Made by a program: the position numbers and the translations under genes. Shown here in pieces: positions 1-8,686 of a DNA stretch of 55,568 bases. Below the pieces are notes generated by a model. It was given only the letters and a program-made list of their open reading frames with translations. It ran no database searches and had not been told where the DNA came from. The stretch lies in assembly GCA_013426805.1 (NCBI GenBank), contig JACDZG010000040.1, forward strand, positions 1-55,568, in the 5' to 3' direction. The DNA is from Chromatiaceae bacterium. GTDB lineage: Bacteria; Pseudomonadota; Gammaproteobacteria; Chromatiales; Chromatiaceae. The first letter of the stretch is position 1; every line of letters starts with the position of its first letter.

Positions 1-133
1 TGATTCTTGATAGCGTCTTATTCGGAAATCGCCTAAAGTCCGACAGGCTGCTAGTGGTTCCGGCATCGGTGGGCTTGGGGGGCAAAGCATCCGTTCGCGC
101 CCGCGCGGCAGGCGAATCAGCTACCCAGTCTCG

Positions 134-544
134 CTAGCTGCTCGGGAGCCCGATCAGCTCCGGGGCTATCGTTGTCATAGACCGAAAATGGGGATCGGTT
201 GTAACAAAGCGTTCGCATCCGTGGTGCTTGGCGATGGCCACATGCACTGCATCCATTGCCTTCAGTCCGTCGCACACGGCTAGCGCCAAGGCGTCGGCGA
301 AAACGGATGGCGTAATAGCCAGGCCCCGATTTGCGGCGAGCAACGCCCGATAGATTCCGGCCAGTGTGTCGTCCTTCGATCGCAGCGGTCGGATCAGGAC
401 CTCCAGGTACACAGCATCCGATGTGCATAGCTCCCAACCGTCCCGTGCCAGGGCCGCCAAGGCCTCGCGGATCGGCGTCCGGTAGGTGTCCAGACCCTCG
501 ATCAAGGTGATCCAGATGCAGGAGTCCACATAAGCAAGCCTCAT
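134..544 (-). CDS. PIN-domain ribonuclease toxin (VapC-like)
   Basis: The 136-residue product has a PIN-domain layout. An early Asp lies in the opening strand (VDSCIWI, Asp7), a Glu in LEVLIRP sits mid-protein, and DAVHVAIAKHHG followed by TTDPHF supplies the later acidic residues. In this family these residues bind metal for RNA cleavage. The start codon overlaps the stop of the upstream antitoxin-like gene by 4 bp, the usual antitoxin-then-toxin order. The exact PIN subfamily and RNA target cannot be told from the sequence. The length is normal and nothing appears truncated. Confidence 0.85.
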   Translation of the reverse strand: MRLAYVDSCIWITLIEGLDTYRTPIREALAALARDGWELCTSDAVYLEVLIRPLRSKDDTLAGIYRALLAANRGLAITPSVFADALALAVCDGLKAMDAVHVAIAKHHGCERFVTTDPHFRSMTTIAPELIGLPSS

Positions 545-768
545 ACGGACTCCCGGAATCCCCGCACCTCCTCCAGTATCTCCCGATGACTGCGGCGCGC
601 GATCGTCAGGGTCTCGGCCCGGTCGAGAATCTCAGCCAGCCGCGCCCATTGGGGGGACAGGCGCTCATCCTCGTCCTCGACGATCACGCGCACCTGCCGG
701 TCGCGGTAGCGGTCTGGCAATTTTGCAGTCACTACGCCGTCGGGCGAGACTTTGGCCTCAATCTGCAT
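541..768 (-). CDS. Antitoxin of the PIN toxin
   Basis: This 75-residue acidic protein begins MQIEAKVSPDGVVTAKLP, a short beta-rich opening like AbrB/Phd-type or DUF104-like antitoxin N-termini. It is followed by a charged helical tail that would wrap the toxin. It precedes the PIN gene and overlaps it by 4 bp, which is the main reason for the call. A ribosome-binding stretch (GAGGTG) lies just upstream of the ATG. The antitoxin family is uncertain. In other such pairs the antitoxin usually represses its own operon. Confidence 0.65.
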   Translation of the reverse strand: MQIEAKVSPDGVVTAKLPDRYRDRQVRVIVEDEDERLSPQWARLAEILDRAETLTIARRSHREILEEVRGFRESV

Positions 769-797
769 GTGGCACCTCGTTAAATGAAAGCAAATCA

Positions 798-948
798 GGG
801 GCGGACCCTGAGGTATTCCACGAATCTGCGCGAGACATCAGTAGGTTAGCGGAACCCCTGCGTCAGGGCCTTACCTAGCCACTAAATAGCTCTGTATCTA
901 TCTGATCAAAATAGACATTTCGTGGGGATACCTCAGGGTCTGCCCCCC
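798..948. repeat. MITE-like element with ~28-bp imperfect terminal inverted repeats
   Basis: The left arm at 798-825 (GGGGCGGACCCTGAGGTATT and onward) pairs with the right arm at 917-948 read on the other strand, with only a few mismatches or single-base gaps. The arms enclose about 90 bp without coding sense. The element fills most of the gap between the toxin-antitoxin pair and the vWA gene at 1020. A degenerate single arm recurs at 45386-45410, so this is a dispersed family rather than a local hairpin. No transposase is visible. Confidence 0.6.
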
Positions 949-1019
949 GGTTTCCCCCAGGGGGTTTTACTCGCCGCGTCCGCGAGTTACGTATACTGTC
1001 CCCGGAACTCGGGCTGGAA

Positions 1020-4000
1020 TCAGGTCGCCGGTTCGTCCGGCGGGCACCAGACCAACCGGAAGCCGCGGGAGTCGTTGCGACCGGGCGCCCAATCGCGGCC
1101 CCGGTCGTCGGCGCGGGCGGCCTGGGGGGGATTGTCGAAGCAGCCGCCCCGCAGTACCGGACTGCCGGGGCCCGCGTCGCCCGCCGCCGGGTCCGTCGGG
1201 TTCAGGCACCACTCCCAGACCGTCCCGCACAGGTCTTCGACGCCGTAGGCCGACGCCCCGTGCGGGTACAGGCCGACCGCGGTGGTCTGTGGCGGATTCC
1301 ATGGCGGATAGCCGGCGGTCTCATCGACATTGGCGAATCCCGGAAGATAGCCGTTGCCCCAGGGATAGACCAGTCTCTCCGGCCCCCGCGCCGCCCGCTC
1401 CCACTCGGCCTCCGTCGGCAGCCGGATGCTGCCGGAGGGCAGGTCCAGCCGCACGGCCAGCCAGCGCGCGAAGGCCAGCGCTTCCGTCCAGTCCACATCG
1501 GTGCGCGGGCGGTTGGGCTGCGGCCAGCGGGGCCGCGCGGGTCTGGGTCTTGCCAGGCCCCGCCACCAGTCGCCGTCGCCTGCACCCGGGGCCAGCCTCC
1601 TACGCAGGCGTTGCAACAGACCCGTTCCGGCGGCGGGCGGGTAACCGCCGGCGTCGATGAAGGCCTGAAACTGCGCATTGGTGACCGGATAGCGCGCCAT
1701 GCGAAAACCCGGCAAGGTGCGCGGCGTGCCCCGTGGATCGGCGACGGTCAGGGCCGGAATCTCGACCCAGGCGATGTCCGGCAGGCCGTCCGGTCCCAGG
1801 CCGACACCGGGCCGCGGATCGCCCGCGGGCTGCGCGGCCAGCAGATCGCCGATCTCCAGGCGGCGCCGCGGGTTGGTGTGGGGGGCGCGCAGTTCGGCGG
1901 TCAGGACGCGGTCGATCAATCGATCGCGTTCGGCACGGATTGCTAGAGAGCCGGTCTCTACCTGATCGGTTCCAGTTTCTGACCGTACATCAATTGCTAC
2001 TGGACCAACCGTCTCTGGTTCTCCGAATGGATTGCGATTCGGTCGGGAAAGGATGCCGCCAAAGAAGCGGGTGAAGGATGTGAGGCGCCGCCTTCGAATC
2101 GCGGCCTCTACTCCATACTCTAACGCCTCGGCGATGCCGAGGGGCACCCAATCCGACAACCGGGCGATAACGTAGGCACGCGCATTTCCGGAACGGGGTA
2201 GTATCTCACTGGGCGTGGCGCCGAGCGCGGCGACAAACACCACACGAACAACCGCTCGTCGACGCTTCGCAAGCAGAACCTCCGCAAGGGGTCCGGCACC
2301 TTGCCGACGCATGAACTGCCGGAACACTTGCTTGCCGCGCTCGATGGCATCGGCACCCCTGCCGTTGAGTCGGTCGATCTCCGTGGCGATGTATTGCGCC
2401 GGTTTGCCGGCGAACAGCAGGTCTGCCTTCGTCACGACCAGGATGATAGGCCAACCCGATCGGGACTCGGTAAACGCTTGGTAGACGCGCTGGATCGCTT
2501 CCCCCTGACCCTGCTGCAGCATGGCGAGCCATGTGTCCCCATGCTGGCCAGGATGCAGGCTGGCATCAAAGAATAGATACAGGCAGTCGCCGGTCCTGAT
2601 CTGCTCCTGAAGCCTCTCCTCCTGAAGCCGCCACCCTCGGAAGTCAGGCTTCTGGATCACCGCCAGTGTGCCGATATAGTCGAACGTGAGGCACTCAATG
2701 GGTGCATTCCCAGCGAACTCCAATGCCAGCCGGATCGACACCCATTCGTCCATTAAGGGCGCGGGCAACTGCTGGCCCTTGCGCAGCAGATCCAGCCGTG
2801 ATACGCCGCGGTCATCCACCGGACTCGCGAAAAAAGACATTTCGCCTGGTGAAAGCCTTTGCGTGACGGCCAGCGGGCGGCCGGATTCGCTGGAGCGCAA
2901 TCGCCCCAATCCTGAGGCGAGCAGTGCGGCGGTGAGAAAGGTGCTCTTCCCAGCGCCTGAATACCCAAGAAGGGTGAGCTTGATTGGGTCACCTGGGGCA
3001 CGCCCAGAAGCGGCAACAGTCCCTGAGCCGGGTAGCGGCCCAGGCTCGGGTTCCGGACCCTCAGGACCTTTCCGCGGCGTGCCAACACCCGTTTCGGTCA
3101 GAGCACCTCCCGGCGACTGGGCGGGCTCAATCAACTCCACCAGCCCCCCAATCTGCTCCGCATACCGCCCGCCCAGGCGCCGCAGCGCCGCGAGTCGGAT
3201 CACCGCGAACGGGCGCTGGCTCGGCGTCCACCCCGGCCCGTCTAGGTCCGGCGGTTGCTCGGGGTCCATCCAGCGAGCCAGAAAGTCCTGGGTGCTGCCG
3301 AGGTTGCGGCGCACCGTGGCGCTGACCAGGCGCAGCCGTTCGGCCAGCCGGGCGGGGGGCTCGGCGTCAATCAGCAGTTGCCGGACGTCGTCCACATAGT
3401 CGTACAGGACCATCAGCGGGGGTGGCCGGACCTCGGGCTGGTCGGCGTCTGGGGCGCGGCGCAGCAGGCCGCTCAGGAAGAGTTCGGCGATGGCGGCCGG
3501 GCCGCCGCCGGTATGGCAGGTCTGCTGGACCAGGCGCACCACCGACAGGGTCAGCGGCATGCCGGCGCAAGCCTGCGCCAGGGCGCGCGCGCCGGCGCTG
3601 GCGCCGGCCTGAAAGCGCAGCAGGCGGTCGCGGGCGCCCAGCGGCGGCGGCGCGATGCCCGGCGGCGTCGGCGCGGCGTCGAGCCAGACCGCCGGCATTC
3701 GCGCGCCGGGCCGCCCGCCGAGTAGGCGCGCCCAGGCGCCGAGGCCGGCGGCGTCGGGGTGGAGCACCGGCAGCGGCAGGCCGATGGGTCCGTTTTCTGC
3801 CCGCGCGGCCTTGGGCACGTGCTTCACCCGCTTGGGAGTGGGTGGGACCAGCAGCCGCGGCGGCAGCGCCGGGTGCGCGGCCGAGGCGGCGCTGACGCGG
3901 GTTAGCCGGGCACTGCCGAGCGCGGTGCGCGGCCACAGGGTGCCCGGCAGCAGGTGCAACAGCGCGACCGGCTGGCGCCGCTGCCAGTCCGCCAGCACGG

Positions 4001-4874
4001 CGAGGTTGGCCGGCGGCGCGTCCGGCGCGGCGCGCCGCCAGGCCGGGCCGCTGAAGTCGCTAGCGATCAGGATCAGCCGGCGCGGGTCGCGCAGCACGGC
4101 CGGAGCGCGCCCGGCGCCGATGCCCGGACGCGCGCCGGGCCAGAGCCGCACCGGGGGCCGAACCGGGGACGCGGCGTCGCCGGACGCCGACGCCGGCCGC
4201 TCCGGCCCCAGGCACCAGAGGCGCACGTCGCGAAAGGCGCCGTGGCGGGTCAGCAGCCGCGTGAGTTCGTCGATCAACGGCGCCCAGAGTTCGAAGGCCG
4301 GGTGGGCATCCACGACCAGCGCGAGTTCCCAGCGCCGCTCCGGGGCGCCGCGCAGCACCGGGATCGGCACCCGCGCCTCGGCCCAGCGGTGCACGGTGGC
4401 GGCCTCGTCGAGCACCCGGCGGGTCGGCGACGGCAGCCGCCCCATCAGCGGGCGCAGGGCGCGATCGATGGCCAGCGGCTGATCCAGCAGGTTCGGGCGC
4501 CCGACCGCCAGATTCGTCGCGGGCAGGCCGGGGGCGCCGCCGGGCGGTGCGGCGCCGCCCTCGGCGACGTGGACCGGACCCTCGTCGGGGGGCGGGGCGA
4601 TCGGCGCCGGCGGCGCCGATGGGTCCGGCGGCGGCAAGGCCGGCGGCGGGGGCGGTGCCTCCGCGCCCGTGGTGGTCGCCGGGGCCAGGTCGCGCGTGTC
4701 ACCCTGACCGGGCGCGACCGCCGCCGCGCCGGCCGCGGCGCCAATGGTGACCGGCCCCATGAAGCGCGCCAGCCACAGGGCATCGGCCACCGCGTCCGCG
4801 CCCAACGGACGGTGCGCCGTCGGCAGCACGCCGTCGGCGAACAGGGCCTCCAGCAGGGCGGGCAGGTGGCGCAT
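1020..4874 (-). CDS. Large vWA-like / GTPase / FGE-sulfatase-fold protein of a ternary conflict system
   Basis: This 1284-residue multidomain protein has a Pro/Ala-rich low-complexity stretch (about 50-120). Residues 180-320 resemble the degenerate vWA region of SAV_2336-type proteins (LALVVDAHPAF; LILIASDFSG). A P-loop GTPase-like domain follows, with GYSGAGKS at 637-644 and TKAD near 815. The C-terminus (about 1015-1280) is a formylglycine-generating-enzyme fold (RLPTEAEWERAARG, YPWGN, TVWEWC, LRGGCF, RGFRLV). The gene starts 12 bp after the MoxR ATPase stop and is last in the operon. vWA-MoxR-VMAP systems are described as NTP-controlled conflict systems, and this would be the vWA component. 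Whether the C-terminal domain is enzymatic or only a binding fold is unknown. Confidence 0.75.
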   Translation of the reverse strand: MRHLPALLEALFADGVLPTAHRPLGADAVADALWLARFMGPVTIGAAAGAAAVAPGQGDTRDLAPATTTGAEAPPPPPALPPPDPSAPPAPIAPPPDEGPVHVAEGGAAPPGGAPGLPATNLAVGRPNLLDQPLAIDRALRPLMGRLPSPTRRVLDEAATVHRWAEARVPIPVLRGAPERRWELALVVDAHPAFELWAPLIDELTRLLTRHGAFRDVRLWCLGPERPASASGDAASPVRPPVRLWPGARPGIGAGRAPAVLRDPRRLILIASDFSGPAWRRAAPDAPPANLAVLADWQRRQPVALLHLLPGTLWPRTALGSARLTRVSAASAAHPALPPRLLVPPTPKRVKHVPKAARAENGPIGLPLPVLHPDAAGLGAWARLLGGRPGARMPAVWLDAAPTPPGIAPPPLGARDRLLRFQAGASAGARALAQACAGMPLTLSVVRLVQQTCHTGGGPAAIAELFLSGLLRRAPDADQPEVRPPPLMVLYDYVDDVRQLLIDAEPPARLAERLRLVSATVRRNLGSTQDFLARWMDPEQPPDLDGPGWTPSQRPFAVIRLAALRRLGGRYAEQIGGLVELIEPAQSPGGALTETGVGTPRKGPEGPEPEPGPLPGSGTVAASGRAPGDPIKLTLLGYSGAGKSTFLTAALLASGLGRLRSSESGRPLAVTQRLSPGEMSFFASPVDDRGVSRLDLLRKGQQLPAPLMDEWVSIRLALEFAGNAPIECLTFDYIGTLAVIQKPDFRGWRLQEERLQEQIRTGDCLYLFFDASLHPGQHGDTWLAMLQQGQGEAIQRVYQAFTESRSGWPIILVVTKADLLFAGKPAQYIATEIDRLNGRGADAIERGKQVFRQFMRRQGAGPLAEVLLAKRRRAVVRVVFVAALGATPSEILPRSGNARAYVIARLSDWVPLGIAEALEYGVEAAIRRRRLTSFTRFFGGILSRPNRNPFGEPETVGPVAIDVRSETGTDQVETGSLAIRAERDRLIDRVLTAELRAPHTNPRRRLEIGDLLAAQPAGDPRPGVGLGPDGLPDIAWVEIPALTVADPRGTPRTLPGFRMARYPVTNAQFQAFIDAGGYPPAAGTGLLQRLRRRLAPGAGDGDWWRGLARPRPARPRWPQPNRPRTDVDWTEALAFARWLAVRLDLPSGSIRLPTEAEWERAARGPERLVYPWGNGYLPGFANVDETAGYPPWNPPQTTAVGLYPHGASAYGVEDLCGTVWEWCLNPTDPAAGDAGPGSPVLRGGCFDNPPQAARADDRGRDWAPGRNDSRGFRLVWCPPDEPAT

Positions 4875-4886
4875 CGGGTCGGGCCG

Positions 4887-5942
4887 TCAGTCGCCGTCCA
4901 GCGGGGCGTACAGCGTGCCCAGCACGCCGCGGTCCTCGATGCCCTCACCGCAGAATCGCGTCAGATCGACCCCGGCGATGGAGAGCGCGACGGCGTGCAG
5001 CAGTTGGTCGGTAGCGAGCAGCTTACGGTCTTGTTCCCGGCAGCGCAGGAATTCCTCGATCAAGGCATCGATGGCGGCTTGATGCTCCGGCGCCGAGGCC
5101 CAGTGCGCGGCGACGATCTGTGCGAGCTTTTTCTTGCCCGGCGGCTGCATGCGCAGGCGCAGGCAACGGCGCAGGAAGGCCGGCGGAAACTCGCGCTCGC
5201 CGTTGCTGGTCATGACCACGAGCGGAAAAGCGCGACACTGGACCTCGCCCTCAACGATGCGACAGCGCCGAGCGCCGACCCCCCAGCCGCGCACCTCGAC
5301 CGCGGGCTGCTGCTCCTTGAGCCGGACCAGTTCCGGGATTTCGAAGCGGCCTTCTTCAAGCACGTGCAACAGGTCGTTGGGCAGGTCGATGTCGCTCTTG
5401 TCGATCTCATCGATCAGCAGCACGCGCGGGAACGGTTCGTCGGTCGTTTCGGGGTCAGTACCGTAGAACGCGGTGCCGAGGGGCCCGAGGGTCAGATAAC
5501 GGCCGATGTCGGTCGGCTCGGCGGCGCGGCCGTCCGCGGCGAGCCGCATCCGCTCGATGTCCTGCAGCCGCGCCACCGCGTCGTACTGATACTGGCCGTC
5601 CTGGAGGGTACTGCGGCTGGTGATGGACCAGCGCAGCACCGGCCCCAGGCCCAGTTCGCGCGCCACCGCATGGGCGAGCGTGGTCTTGCCGCTGCCGGGT
5701 TGGCCGGTGATCAGCAGCGGCCGGCGCAGTTGCAGCGCGGCGTTGACGTGCAGGACATCGGCCGGGTCCGGTATGAACGCCCTGGCGCGCTCGCTGCCCT
5801 GGTCCGCGCCCGGGTGCGAGAAGACCCGCCAAGGCGGGGGATCTTCGAGCCGTTGCAGGCGTTCTCGGTCTGGCGCCGTGTCGGTGCGGCTGATCGCGGT
5901 ACCGTCGAAGACGTACCAGGCGGGGGTGTCGGGGGTAGGCAT
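4887..5942 (-). CDS. MoxR-family AAA+ ATPase of the ternary conflict system
   Basis: The 351-residue AAA+ ATPase has Walker A at 80-87 (GQPGSGKT), Walker B at about 174-179 (VLLIDE), a sensor-I stretch (VVMTSNGEREFPPAFLRR) with the arginine finger region, and a C-terminal helical lid. MoxR ATPases commonly work with vWA-domain partners as chaperone-like remodelling machines. Here the vWA-like gene begins 12 bp downstream and the caspase-VMAP gene ends 53 bp upstream. Genetic linkage therefore supports a three-part complex in which ATP hydrolysis gates the effector. All the nucleotide-binding motifs appear intact. Confidence 0.88.
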   Translation of the reverse strand: MPTPDTPAWYVFDGTAISRTDTAPDRERLQRLEDPPPWRVFSHPGADQGSERARAFIPDPADVLHVNAALQLRRPLLITGQPGSGKTTLAHAVARELGLGPVLRWSITSRSTLQDGQYQYDAVARLQDIERMRLAADGRAAEPTDIGRYLTLGPLGTAFYGTDPETTDEPFPRVLLIDEIDKSDIDLPNDLLHVLEEGRFEIPELVRLKEQQPAVEVRGWGVGARRCRIVEGEVQCRAFPLVVMTSNGEREFPPAFLRRCLRLRMQPPGKKKLAQIVAAHWASAPEHQAAIDALIEEFLRCREQDRKLLATDQLLHAVALSIAGVDLTRFCGEGIEDRGVLGTLYAPLDGD

Positions 5943-5995
5943 CGGGGTCTCTGTCTGTCAGGGGGTGCGAGGTTGGGATGGCGGGTGGCGCTACC

Positions 5996-8026
5996 TCAGC
6001 CGAAGGTATCGGTGCCGAACGGGGTCAGCATGGCATGGAGCAGCGGCCGGTCAGGGTCATCCCAGAGCAGCGAGAAGTCGCAGACCGGCGGGGATTCGGC
6101 AAGCGCCTGCAGACGGCGGTGGCGATGGAGCGCAGCGGGGAGGTCGGCAAGGGTGACATCAATGTCACCCCCCGCCACTTCGGTGTCCAGGGCGTTCAGC
6201 AACGGCGGCTCCGCGGCCCGTCGACGCGGCCACAGCAAGATCGGCAGGCCGGTCTCCAACAGTTCCCGAAACGCATCCCGGTCGGGGATCGGTTCAGGGC
6301 TCAACAGCGCGAGCGCCGCGCGCTGGCCGCGCGGTCGGACGAGCCGCGCCAAGGCCGCCTCCGCCCAGGTTTGCCCCTGCTTGCGCACCAGCCGATCCAG
6401 GCACGGCGCCGTGGCGGGTGCCTGGAGACAGGGCCGATGTAAGGCCCAATGGTCGCGCAGCGGCGCACCGCCGTAATCCTCGCCGCGTTTGCGCGGGATC
6501 CAGCGCTCGCGACAGCGCAAGACCAGCGGACAATCGAAGGCCAGGTGCCGGGGCCGCAGTCGAACAGCGGTGACCGCCGCGCTGGCATCACCCGTAGACT
6601 GTGACTGGGAAAGCCTGCGTTCCAGGGCATCGACGAACCCATCGTCGATGAGCAGGGCGAAGGGCAGCAGGACCTCGATCCGGGGCGTGTGGACACAGCC
6701 AATCAAGGTGTTGGCGGCGCGGGCGACCGCGGCGGCGAGGCTTGCATGGTCTGCCCGCACCGAGACGGGCAGGCCGTGCTTGCTAGTATCCAGCCGGTCG
6801 GAGTCGGGGTAGAAGTCCCAAGAGATCAGCATCCCCTCATCGGGTGATGTGAGGTCGGGCTCCAGGCGCACCATCAGGTAGGGGTCCGGCTGCACATTCC
6901 GGGCGGGTTGGGGCCGCGGGGCCGCGGCGGCGGCGATGACCTGGGCATCAATGCGGCAGGTCGCTTCCAGCCAGCGACGAGCCTCCTCCAGCCACCCCCA
7001 CAAGAGCGGCGGCTCACCCAGCTCGCACGCGAGCCGGGTGACGAAGGTGAAGAGCGGAAGTCGCAGGCCGCTACTCTCGCAATAGTGGCCGGCGGCGAGC
7101 AATTGGCCGAGCATCCAGCGGCGGTCGGCACCGTCCGGGCAGGATTTCAGGTCCGGATGCCCTGCCGCCAGCGCGCGGCAGTGCTGGTAGGCGCCAAGCA
7201 CCTTGTCGAGATCAGGCTCCAGGGTCTTCAGCGCGCGGTAGAGGTTGTTGCGGAGGTCCAGCGGCCAGCCGGTGTGAAGGTCCACGCGGGCAACCAGGAA
7301 CGGCTCGCCTCGGCGTCCGCCGTAGGCGCGGGGCACCGGCGCCGGACCGTCGCCCTTGTGCTTGGACCAAACAGCAGCGATCCGCTCGGCCAGCCAATGG
7401 GACAGTCGTTCGGAGCGGATTCCGCCGTCGTCATCGACGAGCGCCCCGTCTGCGTGTGGATCCCAGTGTTCAGGATCTTGGAGCGCCTCGCAGAGGCAGT
7501 GGGTAAACAGGCTGCCTTGGAGCCTGGCAAGTTGCTTGGCTGGTGTAAGGCTGTGCGTAGCGACCAGTACCCTGATCGCGAGTTTTTCATCGGGCTTCCA
7601 AACCTCCCGCACCCGATCCGCCTGACAGCAGTCCAGAATGACATACGTCTTCCTGACTTTGTACCGGACCTGCAGCAGCTCGATAATCCATCGAAGCGAA
7701 ATGAGTTTTGGCGTAGCACTGGCCTCCAACACGAGTTGAGGCGCATCAGCATCAGCACGGAGGTGCCCGCTGAAGTAGAACAGGAAATCGTCGTCAGCGT
7801 CGCACCCTTCAAGTGCCAGCTTGAGCATCTTGCTAACGTCTTCTTCCTCACGGCAGTGCGATGGCACCACCTCCACGCGGTACCCGTGCCCAACCAGCGC
7901 ATCGCGCATCCGCCGCACGTCGCATGCCCCGAGACCATCCCGATCGCCGTTGTCCGGTTCGTAGCGACAACACCACTGTAGCCCCTGCCCATCGTTGCGC
8001 CCCAGCAGTAATGCCCTGTGTGCCAT
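5996..8026 (-). CDS. Caspase-like protease fused to VMAP C-terminal domain
   Basis: The 676-residue product has two parts. The N-terminal 250 residues have the caspase/metacaspase core: FYFSGH carries the likely catalytic His88 and ILDCCQA the likely catalytic Cys134, each after a hydrophobic strand. The C-terminal part (about 390-676) ends in FSLLWDDPDRPLL, preceded by ILLWPRR, matching my recollection of the VMAP-C domain of vWA-MoxR-associated proteins. By family logic this is the adaptor-effector of the operon: activation would release proteolysis, possibly causing cell suicide. The substrate is unknown. No signal peptide or TM segment is seen, so it should be cytosolic. Confidence 0.82.
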   Translation of the reverse strand: MAHRALLLGRNDGQGLQWCCRYEPDNGDRDGLGACDVRRMRDALVGHGYRVEVVPSHCREEEDVSKMLKLALEGCDADDDFLFYFSGHLRADADAPQLVLEASATPKLISLRWIIELLQVRYKVRKTYVILDCCQADRVREVWKPDEKLAIRVLVATHSLTPAKQLARLQGSLFTHCLCEALQDPEHWDPHADGALVDDDGGIRSERLSHWLAERIAAVWSKHKGDGPAPVPRAYGGRRGEPFLVARVDLHTGWPLDLRNNLYRALKTLEPDLDKVLGAYQHCRALAAGHPDLKSCPDGADRRWMLGQLLAAGHYCESSGLRLPLFTFVTRLACELGEPPLLWGWLEEARRWLEATCRIDAQVIAAAAAPRPQPARNVQPDPYLMVRLEPDLTSPDEGMLISWDFYPDSDRLDTSKHGLPVSVRADHASLAAAVARAANTLIGCVHTPRIEVLLPFALLIDDGFVDALERRLSQSQSTGDASAAVTAVRLRPRHLAFDCPLVLRCRERWIPRKRGEDYGGAPLRDHWALHRPCLQAPATAPCLDRLVRKQGQTWAEAALARLVRPRGQRAALALLSPEPIPDRDAFRELLETGLPILLWPRRRAAEPPLLNALDTEVAGGDIDVTLADLPAALHRHRRLQALAESPPVCDFSLLWDDPDRPLLHAMLTPFGTDTFG

Positions 8027-8055
8027 GTAGTTGGTGCCTCCCGAGCCGGGCGGCC

Positions 8056-8505
8056 TCAGTCCTCGTACCGAAACTCGATGACGAGTCCCTTGCCCTGTTC
8101 CAACCGGGCCGTCAGTTCCGCCTGCAACTGCGGGCCGGGCTCGATCAGCACCGGGTGTTCGGCACGGCGACGGGTGACGCTGCCGTCGAGCGCGACGGTC
8201 TCGGAGACCTCGTGCAGGACCAGCAGCTTCGGCTGATGGGCGCGGTCGGTCAGGAACTGCGATAGCGCCAGCACGATCATCGAAACCGCGGCGGCGATGG
8301 CGACGACCTTCGCGGGATCGTTCAGGACTTCCAGCACCGGCCCCCAGCCCTTGTCGGCAATGCCGTCGGCGGCGACGGGCAGTGGCGCCTCGCCGAACTG
8401 GACGTCGGCCGGGATGGCGACGCCCTGACCGGCGATGATGTCCGGTAACGGCCAGTCGAGTTGTGCCAGCGCGGTGCCGGGCAGATCGAGATGGATAGAC
8501 GACAT
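8056..8505 (-). CDS. Small membrane protein of the conflict operon, possibly EACC1-like
   Basis: This 149-residue protein is the first gene of the operon. It has one clear membrane helix at about 66-85 (VVAIAAAVSMIVLALSQFL) and a compact alpha/beta tail at 92-149 ending LVIEFRYED. The ATG at 8505 is preferred because GGAGAAG lies 9 bp upstream. Small TM-linked constant components (such as EACC1) are reported with vWA-MoxR-VMAP systems, and size, topology and position fit. The assignment is from context and not from a motif I can name. It may tether the complex to the membrane. Confidence 0.5.
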   Translation of the reverse strand: MSSIHLDLPGTALAQLDWPLPDIIAGQGVAIPADVQFGEAPLPVAADGIADKGWGPVLEVLNDPAKVVAIAAAVSMIVLALSQFLTDRAHQPKLLVLHEVSETVALDGSVTRRRAEHPVLIEPGPQLQAELTARLEQGKGLVIEFRYED

Positions 8506-8686
8506 AGGGCGAGCTTCTCCAAGCGGGTCGGTGCCGATCACTCCGGCTCGGAGATTAGCACGCGACCTGCGCGACCGGGTCGAACGCAGCCGCCCGGTTG
8601 CTGCTCCTAGCCAAACCTGGAGGGAATGACGGGCGGGGGAAAGTGGATAGGGTGTGAAACTCTAGTCTATATCAGAGCCCGGTGGT

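Noticed and set aside
3954-6476. 840-codon open frame on the plus strand
   Set aside because: It runs antisense to the vWA, MoxR and caspase genes, is Arg/Gly-rich and has no motifs; it is an effect of high GC on the opposite frame.
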